Assembly (NCBI GenBank): GCA_039814715.1
Contig: JBCCAR010000027.1
Coordinates: forward strand, 1 to 43,320
Source: CAKZYD01 sp039814715
GTDB lineage: Bacteria > Pseudomonadota > Alphaproteobacteria > Sphingomonadales > CAKZYD01
DNA: 43,320 bases
Reading direction: 5' to 3'
Shown here: positions 1 through 8,393 of the stretch, in pieces
Numbering within the stretch: the first letter of the stretch is position 1
Layout: every line of letters begins with the position of its first letter
Notes under the pieces: model-generated
The model's database searches: none
The model's input: only the letters and a program-made list of their open reading frames with translations
Told to the model about the DNA's origin: nothing
Translations under genes and position numbers: made by a program

Positions 1-1851
1 CGAGAGACTGCAAACCAAGCCTATAAAGATGCAAATGCGCGCGTACGCGAGTTACAAGCGGCCTATACCGCAGCATCAAAAGCGGAAATCACAGTCAGTA
101 AAAGATATAATGAGATCAGACGTGCGGAGAAAGACAATGCGCGTGACATAGACCGTGACAAAGACCGGAAGCGCAAGGAAAAACTCAAGGCTATCCGCAC
201 CCGGCCCGCAGCGGATATTTCAACCACCCCAGCCCAGATAATCGCATGGATGGAGAGCTTAGGAGAGGCCTTTCCCGCCCTGTTAGAAAACGGCCGCACC
301 GTCACCAAAAACTATTGGCCAAATGCCGGCCAGAACCTATTCAGCGACGAAGCAACCCAGAAAGCCTTCGGCCAAACTCTGCCCGAATGGTCTGCCGGTG
401 ACCGCTGGTTTATCTATGAAGCCGTGCGGCGGTCAAACCAAACTGGACGGCGCGATGATGACATACCTCAGCTACCCGATGACTTTGATCTCGGCTATAA
501 AATGCTCGTAGAGAAGGAGTTGTTTCGCAATTTCCCCAAGGCCTTGGCCAGATATTACCTGCATAAATCGCTACGGACCTACGCCGCCTCCATGAACAAG
601 CGCGTGAATGCGCAGCCGGTAGATCAGCTGTCATTTTTAAGGCTTGAGAGTTGGGAGGGCATTGCGGATGAATTTGTTGCCCAATTATGGCCTCGCGAGA
701 CGCAAGCTGTGCTCGATGGACTGAAAGCAACACGGCGTAAACATGCCGATCCCGTTTTGATGGCGCGGGTGGATGCGGCCATCGCAACCAGTGCTACTGT
801 ACAATATCCCGCCTACTTCCTAACCGACTGGTGGGTGGGCCAAGGCGATTTTCAGTCTTATGCGAGCCAAGCGGGTAAAGACCAGGCCTTGGCGCGTTTA
901 AACCGCGCGGTCGATGACGCCCTGTCCAAACAGCTATCCCCTCTCACGGCGCAGGTGAGCGCATTGGGCCAAGATGTTGCCGCTATCATGGAAGGCGGCG
1001 CACTCTATCGACAGGCAAATGCCATTGCCGGACGCGCGGCCAATCGACCAGCCTATACCGCCTTTCGGGCGGAGCTGGTGGCAAAGCGCGAACGGGCTTT
1101 CGACCGCGCGCAAGGTGAAATTGAAGCGCGACTCGGGGAAATGGAAACAATAGCAGCCGTGGATCAATTTGTGACGCGCTTACTCTCCATGCCGGAAGAT
1201 CGCCGCTCAAAGGCGGGCCGGCAGGTGTACGAGCTTGCGGACGCCCGGCGGGCGCAAATTGACGAGGAACTCCTGCTCGCGCGCTTTTCTGAACGTGAGC
1301 AATCCCTCATGGAAACGCCCGGCATTTTGCGCGTCCCGAGCAGCTTTAGTGCGCCCGACGCCGAAGAAGTGCGCTTAGCGTTTTACAGAGACGCTGGCCA
1401 GAATAATGAGGATGACCCAGACAGTGTCTTGATGTCCAACCCCATGGGCGAACTGCTAAACTTGTATGTTGAATTTGAAATGACGGATGTCGAAGTTTTG
1501 CACACTTTGAAAATGGCTGACACTTACTGGGTGCTCTATAGCTACAATCAGCGATTGACCCCGCAAGGCTGGGCCTATGAAGAGTTTGAAAAAAGCCCCT
1601 ATGACATTTTCGGCGCGGCCTTCAAAATGGCGGAATATGATACTGTCTACACATTCGACCGGTTTGAATTGACACGTAGCGGCTGGCGCTCCAGCACTGT
1701 CAATCGGCAGTTCTCTTTCGGTTTGTCACCCAACAGTTTGCGCAAAGACAAAGTCTTTGTTGCTGAAATGAAGAAGGCTTTCAGAAACGAAGCGGTCGAC
1801 CGAGGCAAAGCGATGGCGTTTTTGCAAGATGTTGGATTTTTTGTTGATTAG
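1..1851 (+). CDS. Unrecognised protein, 5'-truncated by the window edge, coiled-coil N-terminal part
   Basis: The frame is open from base 1 to the TAG at 1849-1851 (616 codons visible), so the true start lies outside the window. An internal ATG at 250 is only a late candidate. Residues before that ATG are rich in Arg, Lys, Glu and Asp (an EKDNARD-IDRDKDRKRK type stretch), which suggests a helical coiled coil. A long mostly helical region with many Ala, Arg and Glu follows. The C-terminal third is aromatic-rich (motifs ADTYWVLYSYNQ and YDTVYTFDRFELTR) and looks folded. No signal peptide or membrane segment is visible in the part present. I do not recognise a family. It runs convergently with asd, 153 bases away. 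Reading-frame length and codon use make it a real gene; function unknown. Confidence 0.75.
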   Translation, partial: RETANQAYKDANARVRELQAAYTAASKAEITVSKRYNEIRRAEKDNARDIDRDKDRKRKEKLKAIRTRPAADISTTPAQIIAWMESLGEAFPALLENGRTVTKNYWPNAGQNLFSDEATQKAFGQTLPEWSAGDRWFIYEAVRRSNQTGRRDDDIPQLPDDFDLGYKMLVEKELFRNFPKALARYYLHKSLRTYAASMNKRVNAQPVDQLSFLRLESWEGIADEFVAQLWPRETQAVLDGLKATRRKHADPVLMARVDAAIATSATVQYPAYFLTDWWVGQGDFQSYASQAGKDQALARLNRAVDDALSKQLSPLTAQVSALGQDVAAIMEGGALYRQANAIAGRAANRPAYTAFRAELVAKRERAFDRAQGEIEARLGEMETIAAVDQFVTRLLSMPEDRRSKAGRQVYELADARRAQIDEELLLARFSEREQSLMETPGILRVPSSFSAPDAEEVRLAFYRDAGQNNEDDPDSVLMSNPMGELLNLYVEFEMTDVEVLHTLKMADTYWVLYSYNQRLTPQGWAYEEFEKSPYDIFGAAFKMAEYDTVYTFDRFELTRSGWRSSTVNRQFSFGLSPNSLRKDKVFVAEMKKAFRNEAVDRGKAMAFLQDVGFFVD

Positions 1852-2004
1852 CGGTTTAGCCTCAGCATGTCATGAGTTGGATTTAGGCTGAGCCTTTTCG
1901 GGCTGTTTCGTCCAGATTTTACCCACAAAGCTGTTCTGCGTGCACGAGACTTACCGGGACACATTGGCGGCTATGACTGCTAGCGAAGGGCTCGAAAGCT
2001 GCCA

Positions 2005-3027
2005 CTAACCCTTCTTTAAATGCCGCCGGCCAAGCAGCTCTGCGATTTGGACAGCATTGAGCGCGGCGCCTTTGCGCAGGTTGTCTGAGACGCACCACAG
2101 GTTCAGCCCATTCTTAATCGTTGGGTCCTTGCGGATACGGCTGATGAACGTGGCAAAATCGCCAGCACATTCAACCGGCGTGACATAGCCTTCGTCTTCG
2201 CGCTTATCGATCACCATGATGCCAGGTGCCTCGCGCAGTGCGTCGCGCGCTTCTTTCTCGTCAATCGGCTTCTTAAACTCAATATTGATGGCTTCCGAAT
2301 GGCCAACAAAGACTGGCACACGCACGCATGTGGCAGTGAGTTCGATGTCTTTATCGAGTATTTTATTGGTCTCGACCACCATCTTCCATTCTTCCTTCGT
2401 GGCGCCGTCATCCATAAAGACATCGATGTGCGGGATCACATTGAAAGCGATCTGCTTGGTGAATTTCTCTTTTTCGATTGGGTCGTTCACAAATACAGCC
2501 CTGGTCTGGGTAAACAGTTCATCCATGCCTGCAGTGCCTGCGCCAGAGACAGACTGATAGGTGGACACAACAACGCGCTTGATTGTGGCCAGATCATGCA
2601 GCGGCTTAAGCGCGACGACCATTTGCGCGGTCGAGCAATTGGGATTGGCGATGATATTGCGCTTGTTATAGCCATCAATCGCATCCGGATTGACCTCAGG
2701 CACGATCAGCGGCACATCCGGGTCCATGCGGTAGAGCGATGAATTGTCAATGACAGTGCATCCTGCTTTGGCAGCAATCGGCGCATATTGCTTCGCCACC
2801 GACGAGCCCGCGGCAAATAGAGCCATGTCGTAGCTTGAGAAATCAAAATGATCGATTGCTCTGACTTTTAAGGTTTTTTCATCGCCAAAATGCACCTCTG
2901 TGCCCTGGCTGCGGCTGGATGCAACAGCGGCCACTTCATCAGCGGGGAATTCACGCTCCTCAAGAATGTTCAGCATCTCGCGGCCCACCTGGCCGGTGGC
3001 CCCTACGACGGCGATTTTGTAACCCAT
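2005..3027 (-). CDS. asd: Aspartate-semialdehyde dehydrogenase
   Basis: NADPH-dependent reduction of aspartyl phosphate to aspartate semialdehyde, the branch-point step to lysine/diaminopimelate, threonine and methionine; cytosolic. The 340-residue product has the N-terminal nucleotide-binding motif VVGATGQVG (residues 7-15) and the active-site motif NPNCSTAQ with catalytic Cys131, and it has the normal family length. An upstream in-frame ATG would add 13 residues. I chose the start at 3027 because homologues begin right before the GATGQVG strand and an AAAAGGAC-type ribosome binding site sits just upstream. It is the last gene of the leuC-leuD-leuB-asd run, 67 bases after leuB. An inverted repeat in that gap includes its ribosome binding site (separate entry). 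Confidence 0.96.
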   Translation of the reverse strand: MGYKIAVVGATGQVGREMLNILEEREFPADEVAAVASSRSQGTEVHFGDEKTLKVRAIDHFDFSSYDMALFAAGSSVAKQYAPIAAKAGCTVIDNSSLYRMDPDVPLIVPEVNPDAIDGYNKRNIIANPNCSTAQMVVALKPLHDLATIKRVVVSTYQSVSGAGTAGMDELFTQTRAVFVNDPIEKEKFTKQIAFNVIPHIDVFMDDGATKEEWKMVVETNKILDKDIELTATCVRVPVFVGHSEAINIEFKKPIDEKEARDALREAPGIMVIDKREDEGYVTPVECAGDFATFISRIRKDPTIKNGLNLWCVSDNLRKGAALNAVQIAELLGRRHLKKG

Positions 3028-3036
3028 GGATGATGT

Positions 3037-3073
3037 CCTTTTCTTTGTGCCCACACCGGACACCAAAGAAAGG
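3037..3073 (-). promoter_or_regulatory. Inverted repeat covering the asd ribosome binding site
   Basis: On the plus strand the arms are CCTTTTCTTTGTG (3037-3049) and CACCAAAGAAAGG (3061-3073), complementary apart from two one-base bulges, with an 11-base loop. In the leuB-asd transcript the 3' arm ends in AAAAGG, the probable asd Shine-Dalgarno sequence, 9 bases before the ATG. The hairpin could therefore lower asd translation. There is no T-run in the transcript direction, so a simple terminator is less likely. The role is inferred from position only. Confidence 0.5.
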
Positions 3074-3094
3074 CGCGCCGGAGCGGAGCGGTCG

Positions 3095-4195
3095 TTAAGT
3101 CGTAATCTTCGTTATGATGGCGTTGGCCATATCGCCCGTGCTCACAGATGTGTCCTTTGGCCCAGCGATATCGGCTGTTCTCACGCCATCTGCAAGCACT
3201 TTATTGACTGCAGAGAACACCGCGCGCGCAGCAGCCTTCTCATTCATCGAGTATTGTAGCGCCATGGCAAACGACAAGATGGAGGCACATGGGTTGGCAA
3301 TACCCTTGCCAGCAATATCCGGCGCTGAGCCATGCACTGGCTCATACAGCGCGGGGTTGAGGCCATTGGCATCGGGCTGGCCAAGCGAGGCGGATGGCAA
3401 CATGCCGATGGACCCGGTTAACATTGCCGCTTGATCCGACAGCATATCGCCAAAGAGATTATCGGTGACAATCACATCAAACTGCTTAGGTGCGCGCACC
3501 AGCTGCATGGAGCAGTTGTCAGCATACATATGCTGCAAATCCACATCAGCGTAGTTTTCCTGGGAGTGAACCTCCGTCACGACCTGGCGCCAGAGCTTGC
3601 CCGATTCCATCACATTGGCTTTTTCGGTTGACGTCACACGTCCGCCTCTGGTGCGCGCCAGCTCAAAAGCGACGCGGGCCACGCGGGCGATTTCATCTTC
3701 GGTATAACGCTGCGTATTTACACCGACGCGCTTGCCATCTGCATCGCGTGAGATACCGCGTGGCTGGCCGAAGTATACGCCGCTGGTCAGTTCGCGAACG
3801 ATCAGGATATCCAGACCCTCAACCAACTCTGTTTTTAAGCTGGAGGCGGAGGCAAGCGGGCCAAAACAGATGGCAGGGCGCAGGTTCGCAAAGAGATCGA
3901 GAGACTTGCGCAGATCGAGCAGGCCCTGCTCAGGGCGCTTATCATAGGCCACGTTATCGTATTTCGGGCTGCCAACGGCGCCAAACAAAACAGCCGACGC
4001 GCAGCGCGCTTTTTCTATCACAGCATCCGTAACAGGCACTCCGTGAACATCAAAGCTCGCGCCGCCGACTAAGTCCTTGTCGATGTCAAAGCTGAGATCA
4101 AACGCGTCAGCAACAGCTTTGACGACGTCTTGCGTGGCCTCCATGACCTCTGGGCCGATGCCATCACCGGCGAGTAGCAGCAAAGAATAGGTCAC
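3095..4195 (-). CDS. leuB: 3-isopropylmalate dehydrogenase
   Basis: Oxidative decarboxylation of 3-isopropylmalate to 2-oxoisocaproate, third step of leucine synthesis, NAD-dependent and cytosolic. The 366-residue product begins with the typical LLLLAGDGIGPEV. It carries the substrate/metal region VTDNLFGDMLSDQAAM with its conserved Asp residues, and later the cofactor-loop region EPVHGSAPDIAGKG. Length is normal for the family. The start ATG lies 3 bases after the leuD stop, so the two genes are almost certainly co-transcribed and translationally coupled. Nothing unusual is seen. Confidence 0.97.
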   Translation of the reverse strand: MTYSLLLLAGDGIGPEVMEATQDVVKAVADAFDLSFDIDKDLVGGASFDVHGVPVTDAVIEKARCASAVLFGAVGSPKYDNVAYDKRPEQGLLDLRKSLDLFANLRPAICFGPLASASSLKTELVEGLDILIVRELTSGVYFGQPRGISRDADGKRVGVNTQRYTEDEIARVARVAFELARTRGGRVTSTEKANVMESGKLWRQVVTEVHSQENYADVDLQHMYADNCSMQLVRAPKQFDVIVTDNLFGDMLSDQAAMLTGSIGMLPSASLGQPDANGLNPALYEPVHGSAPDIAGKGIANPCASILSFAMALQYSMNEKAAARAVFSAVNKVLADGVRTADIAGPKDTSVSTGDMANAIITKITT

Positions 4196-4198
4196 GGG

Positions 4199-4810
4199 CT
4201 AAGCTGCTCCATAGAGCCAAGGCAGCTTCTTGGCTTGGCTTGCTTCGAACGTATCCAGTTCCTGCGCCTTATTGAGCGTGAGACCAATTTCATCAAGACC
4301 GTTGAGCAAGGCATGGCGCTTAAAGGGCTCGTATTCAAAAGTGAACACGTCCTGGTTTGGCCGCTGAACGGTTTGCGCGTCTAAATCCACGCTGATCTCG
4401 GCGCCATCGGCCACATCCGCCATCAAAGTATCGACCTGTTCTTGCGGTAGGGCGATGGTGACCAGACCGTTTTTAAAGCAGTTGGAATAGAAAATGTCAG
4501 CAAAGCTCGGCGCGATCACCACGCAGAAGCCCATGTCTTTCAGGCCCCAAGCGGCATGCTCACGGCTAGAGCCACAGCCAAAATTATCCCCTGCCAGCAA
4601 AATCTGCGCGCCGGTGTAGCGCGGGTCGTTAAACACGCTGTCCGGATTAGGGCTGCCATCTTCCAAAAACCGCAGCGCTTTAAAGGCCCCTTTGCCGAGA
4701 CCCGTACGGGTCAACGTTTTCAGGAATTCTGCGGGGATAATGATGTCCGTATCCACATTCGCGCGGTTGAACGGGACAGCTTTAGAGGTAAGAGTTTTAA
4801 ACGGGTCCAT
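4199..4810 (-). CDS. leuD: 3-isopropylmalate dehydratase small subunit
   Basis: Small (swivel-domain) subunit of isopropylmalate isomerase, which works with LeuC to convert 2-isopropylmalate to 3-isopropylmalate. The 203-residue product has the family signature region FGCGSSREHAAWGL and the N-terminal VDTDIIIPAEFLK segment. Length is normal. The start is 3 bases after the leuC stop, and only 3 bases separate its own stop from the leuB start. This tight packing fits stoichiometric production with LeuC. Confidence 0.97.
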   Translation of the reverse strand: MDPFKTLTSKAVPFNRANVDTDIIIPAEFLKTLTRTGLGKGAFKALRFLEDGSPNPDSVFNDPRYTGAQILLAGDNFGCGSSREHAAWGLKDMGFCVVIAPSFADIFYSNCFKNGLVTIALPQEQVDTLMADVADGAEISVDLDAQTVQRPNQDVFTFEYEPFKRHALLNGLDEIGLTLNKAQELDTFEASQAKKLPWLYGAA

Positions 4811-4813
4811 GCG

Positions 4814-6241
4814 TTAGGCTGCCTTTTGCTGCGGGGCCGGCGTAAAATCGCGTACATCGGCCAAATAGCCGGAAATAGCAGCGGCTGCCGCCATGGCTGG
4901 GCTCATCAAGTGGGTTCGCGCTTCTGGGCCCTGGCGGCCAACGAAATTGCGGTTGGAGGTGGAGGCGCAGCGCTCTTTAGGGCCAACTTTATCGGCATTC
5001 ATGGCGAGGCACATAGAACAGCCCGGCTCGCGCCATTCAAAACCAGCCTCAAGAAACACTTTGTCCAGGCCTTCACGCTCGGCCTGCGCTTTGACAAGGC
5101 CCGAGCCTGGCACAACGATGGCCGTGACATGCGCCGCGACCTTACGGCCGCCAATAACCGCTGCAGCCGCACGCATATCTTCAATGCGCGAGTTGGTGCA
5201 TGAGCCGATAAAGGCGCGGTCAATCTTGATGTCGGTCACTTTCATGCCCGCCTCAATGCCCATATAGTCAAGCGACTTGCGTACGCCCTCTTGTTTGGCT
5301 GGACTGTCAAAGTCTTCCGGCATTGGCACCGTGCCATTGATGGGCACGACATCTTCCGGAGACGTACCCCAAGTTACGAGCGGCGGAATGTCGGAGACGT
5401 CAACCGTGGCGGTTTTATCGAAGACAGCGCCGGGGTCGGATTTGAGCGTAGACCAATACGCCACCGCCTGGTTCCAATGCGTGCCCTGGGGCGCGCGCGG
5501 CTTATCTTTTAAATAGGCAAAGGTCTTTTCATCCGGCGCGATCAGACCCGCCCGGGCGCCTGCCTCAATCGCCATATTGCAGAGCGTCATGCGCCCTTCC
5601 ATGGTTAGCGCCGTGATCGCCGGGCCTGAAAACTCAATGACATGGCCCGTGCCGCCATTCGTGCCAATCTGGCCAATGATGGCGAGGATGATGTCTTTCG
5701 CCGTGAGCCACTCGCCTGGCTCGCCGGTCACCTCAACCTTCATGGTTTTGGATTTCTTCAGCTGCAGTGTCTGGGTGGCCAGACAGTGCTCGACTTCAGA
5801 TGTACCAATCCCAAACGCCAGCGCGCCAAAGGCCCCATGCGTCGCCGTATGGCTATCCCCGCAGACAATGGTCATGCCGGGCTGGGTAATGCCTTGCTCG
5901 GGCCCGATCACATGCACGATGCCCTGGCGGATATCGTTCATCTCGATATGTTCGATGCCGTATTCCAGGCAGTTCTCTTTGAGCAGAGCGACCTGAGCGG
6001 CAGACTGCGGGTCCTCAATCGGCTTATCGCGGTCCGTTGTGGGCACATTATGGTCTGGCACAGCGATGATCGCTTCAGGGCGCCGCACTGAGCGACCAGC
6101 CAGCTTGAGCCCTTCAAAGGCCTGCGGCGTGGTCACTTCGTGAATGATGTGCCGGTCGATGTAAATCAGCGACGTGTCGCCATCCCCCGCATCAACAACA
6201 TGCGCATCCCAGATTTTTTCATACAGTGTTTTTGTCTGCAT
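4814..6241 (-). CDS. leuC: 3-isopropylmalate dehydratase large subunit
   Basis: Catalytic 4Fe-4S subunit of isopropylmalate isomerase. The 475-residue product shows the aconitase-family motifs: MTIVCGDSHTATHGA, FIGSCTNSR with a cluster Cys, and GCSMCLAMN with the other two cluster Cys residues. The N-terminus MQTKTLYEKIWDAHVV is typical. The start at 6241 lies 37 bases downstream of a small exported-protein gene, and a purine-rich AAAGAGTAAAGACGG region precedes it. It is the first leucine gene of the minus-strand operon and follows the ribosomal rplS region, an order seen in many alphaproteobacteria. Confidence 0.97.
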   Translation of the reverse strand: MQTKTLYEKIWDAHVVDAGDGDTSLIYIDRHIIHEVTTPQAFEGLKLAGRSVRRPEAIIAVPDHNVPTTDRDKPIEDPQSAAQVALLKENCLEYGIEHIEMNDIRQGIVHVIGPEQGITQPGMTIVCGDSHTATHGAFGALAFGIGTSEVEHCLATQTLQLKKSKTMKVEVTGEPGEWLTAKDIILAIIGQIGTNGGTGHVIEFSGPAITALTMEGRMTLCNMAIEAGARAGLIAPDEKTFAYLKDKPRAPQGTHWNQAVAYWSTLKSDPGAVFDKTATVDVSDIPPLVTWGTSPEDVVPINGTVPMPEDFDSPAKQEGVRKSLDYMGIEAGMKVTDIKIDRAFIGSCTNSRIEDMRAAAAVIGGRKVAAHVTAIVVPGSGLVKAQAEREGLDKVFLEAGFEWREPGCSMCLAMNADKVGPKERCASTSNRNFVGRQGPEARTHLMSPAMAAAAAISGYLADVRDFTPAPQQKAA

Positions 6242-6278
6242 CCGTCTTTACTCTTTGGTCTTCACCCGCTCGCCACGC

Positions 6279-6704
6279 TCAGCGGCAAAGGCGTTGTTTA
6301 TCCCGCGAGACGCTTTTAAAGGCCGATGTCAGCGTATCGCGTTGGCCCGGCACAGCCTTGCAAGCCTGGATAAAGCTCGTTGGAACATTTTCGTTGCGGC
6401 AGTCAAATGCCAGGCGATCACAGGTCCCAATAAACTCGTTGGTCAAGCGCAATAGCTTATAATACTTCGCCTCCGCGCGCTCCGCGTCTCGGCAAAAAGT
6501 GCGCTCAGCGCCTCTTTGCTGCATGTCTTGCAACAATCCACTGAAGTCCGACACCTCCCATTGCGCTTTCGTGCTGAGATTGGTGATGCGCTGGACTGTC
6601 GCTTGGCAAGACGCTGCTTTTGCGCCGGGGGCCATGAAGAGAGCAAGTCCCGCGAGGAACGCTGCGCGGAGGAACAATTGTTTTATTCCAGCCGCGGCGC
6701 CCAT
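6279..6704 (-). CDS. Small Cys-rich exported protein, unknown function
   Basis: 141 residues. The N-terminus has two Lys/Arg residues, a hydrophobic core (LFLRAAFLAGLALFMAPG) and an AKA-A cleavage-type site, so it is probably Sec-exported to the periplasm. The mature part has six Cys (motifs SCQAT, TFCRD, GTCDR, DCRN, ACKAV and a C-terminal LCR), which would allow three disulfides. A longer open frame reaches into rplS on the same strand. I placed the start at the ATG at 6704 because only there does a clean signal peptide begin, 22 bases after the rplS stop. It lies between rplS and leuC in the operon. I do not recognise a family. Confidence 0.75.
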   Translation of the reverse strand: MGAAAGIKQLFLRAAFLAGLALFMAPGAKAASCQATVQRITNLSTKAQWEVSDFSGLLQDMQQRGAERTFCRDAERAEAKYYKLLRLTNEFIGTCDRLAFDCRNENVPTSFIQACKAVPGQRDTLTSAFKSVSRDKQRLCR

Positions 6705-6726
6705 GTCCCAAAACTCACTTACGCTC

Positions 6727-7089
6727 TTAAAAGTCGCGCTTCTCAGCGATCCGAGCGGCCTTACCGGTGCGGCCGCGCAGATAGTAGAGCTTAGCGCGGC
6801 GGACTTTACCGCGGCGCACGACGGTGATGCTGTCGAGGTTTGGACTATACAGCGGGAAGACCCGCTCAACGCCTTCACCAAACGACATCTTGCGCACTGT
6901 AAAGGCAGAATTGACGCCTTTGTTTGCCCGCGCGATGCAGACACCTTCAAAATTCTGAACCCGCTCGCGGGTACCTTCAATGACCTTCACGCCAACACGG
7001 ACCGTGTCGCCAGGGCCAAAGGCAGGGATCTCTTTGCCATCCGTTAGCTTGGCAATGTTCTCTTGTTCAATCTGCTGCAGAATATTCAT
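6727..7089 (-). CDS. rplS: 50S ribosomal protein L19
   Basis: Large-subunit protein at the 30S-50S interface. The 120-residue product has the full L19 pattern: FGPGDTVRVGVKV, GTRERVQNFEGVCIA, FTVRKMSFGEGVERVFP and the basic segment RRGKVRRAKLYYLR. Length is normal, with a short C-terminal tail. It follows trmD by 53 bases in the conserved rpsP-rimM-trmD-rplS order. The region before the start carries AAGGAAAACCCC, a good ribosome binding site. Confidence 0.98.
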   Translation of the reverse strand: MNILQQIEQENIAKLTDGKEIPAFGPGDTVRVGVKVIEGTRERVQNFEGVCIARANKGVNSAFTVRKMSFGEGVERVFPLYSPNLDSITVVRRGKVRRAKLYYLRGRTGKAARIAEKRDF

Positions 7090-7142
7090 GGGGTTTTCCT
7101 TAAAGTCTCGTCTTTTTCACCATGCCAGAGGGTGACTGGGCC

Positions 7143-7838
7143 TTATTTGGACGCTTGATAGCGTTCCCATAGGTCCGGCCGCCGTAGCCGCGTTTCGCGT
7201 TCTGCCTCAGCCTGTCGCCAGGCCTTGATCTTCTTATGATCGCCGGAGGTTAAGACTTCCGGGATCGTGCGCCCCTCCCAAATGGAAGGCCGCGTATAGT
7301 GCGGATACTCCAGGAGCCCGCTGGTAAAGCTCTCTTCTGCGAGCGTTTCAGCCGCTCCGACAACGCCGGGTAGCAGCCTCACGCACGCATCCAATATGGC
7401 CAGCGCGGCGACGTCTCCGCCCGACAGGACGAAATCACCCAAACTGACCTGGCGAATGGGCCGCGCTTCTAGCACACGCTCATCCACCCCTTCAAAGCGG
7501 CCGCAGATTAGGGTCGCCCCTGGCCCTGCTGCCAGCTCTCCAGCCATAGCCTGATCAAACACATCGCCCCGCGGGGAGAGGTAGATCAGGGGCGCAGCCT
7601 CAAATCGGGCTTTGGCCTCATCGACCGCTGCCCCGAGAATATCGGCTCGCATGACCATGCCCGGACCACCCCCGGATGGGGTGTCGTCAACGGACCGGTG
7701 CTTATCTCTCGCAAAATGGCGAATGTCCAGCGTTTCCAGCGTCCAAAGGCCATTTTTAAGCGCTTTTCCGGCCAAAGACTGTCCAAGCGGGCCTGGATAC
7801 ATCTCTTCGATGAGGGTTAAGACCTGCGCGCGCCACAT
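7143..7838 (-). CDS. trmD: tRNA (guanine-N1)-methyltransferase
   Basis: SAM-dependent enzyme that makes m1G37 in tRNAs reading CNN codons and so prevents frameshifting. The 231-residue product has the trefoil-knot fold signatures: DTPSGGGPGMVMRAD near residue 52, YLSPRG, ICGRFEGVDERV and FVLSGGDVAAL. It starts directly with WRAQVLTLIEEMYPGPLG, the usual N-terminus. The rimM stop is 12 bases upstream, so the two are coupled. Confidence 0.97.
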   Translation of the reverse strand: MWRAQVLTLIEEMYPGPLGQSLAGKALKNGLWTLETLDIRHFARDKHRSVDDTPSGGGPGMVMRADILGAAVDEAKARFEAAPLIYLSPRGDVFDQAMAGELAAGPGATLICGRFEGVDERVLEARPIRQVSLGDFVLSGGDVAALAILDACVRLLPGVVGAAETLAEESFTSGLLEYPHYTRPSIWEGRTIPEVLTSGDHKKIKAWRQAEAERETRLRRPDLWERYQASK

Positions 7839-7850
7839 ACCAGGCCTCCG

Positions 7851-8366
7851 CTAGGCTATATACACGGGATCGATGATGATATGGCCTGCTGCCAAATCCA
7901 CTTCAGGCACCGCCGCTTCAATGAACGGCACCATCACGGTTTTTCCGCTTTCCTCCAAAGCAATTTCCAGCACGTCCGAAGCGCCAAAATTGCTCACCTG
8001 GCTCACCGTTCCGATCACGCCGTGCGCTTCATCGAGCACACGTAGGCCTTCCAGATCGCTGAGGAGAATATCCTCTTCCTCATCATCCACCAACCAATCA
8101 CGCGGCACAAACAGCTGGGTGCTTTTTAGCGCCTGTGCCGTCTCGCGGCTATCAACGCCGTCTAATTGGACGATGAGCACATTATCTTTATGCCGGCTGG
8201 CAGAGACAATGGGGACAGCTTCGCCCTGGGCGCCAAAATGAATGTGGTCCAATGCCGTAAAGCGAGCTGGGTCTTCTAAAAAGGCCTTCACCTTGACCAA
8301 ACCACGCACCCCGTGGGCGCCCATAATGGCGCCAACACAAGTCATTTTATCAGGCGAGGAAGCCAT
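7851..8366 (-). CDS. rimM: 16S rRNA processing protein RimM
   Basis: 30S maturation factor that binds S19 and the 16S head domain. The 171-residue product has the N-terminal RimM beta-barrel signature VGAIMGAHGVRGLVKVKAF. Its C-terminal PRC-barrel domain includes LEGLRVLDE, VPFIEAAVPEVD and IIIDP. Length is normal. It sits 27 bases after rpsP and 12 bases before trmD, as in most proteobacteria. Confidence 0.96.
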   Translation of the reverse strand: MASSPDKMTCVGAIMGAHGVRGLVKVKAFLEDPARFTALDHIHFGAQGEAVPIVSASRHKDNVLIVQLDGVDSRETAQALKSTQLFVPRDWLVDDEEEDILLSDLEGLRVLDEAHGVIGTVSQVSNFGASDVLEIALEESGKTVMVPFIEAAVPEVDLAAGHIIIDPVYIA

Positions 8367-8393
8367 CTCTCAGCTGGGAGGGCAAGCGAAGGA

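Noticed and set aside
1852..2004. Terminator between the first gene and asd (AGCC-TTTTC-GGGCT hairpin)
   Set aside because: The stem is only 4 bases with a weak T-run; not strong enough to annotate.
6705..6980. Upstream extension of the small exported protein into rplS
   Set aside because: It would run antiparallel in frame only as a shadow of rplS coding sequence on the same strand, and it lacks a signal peptide until residue 93.
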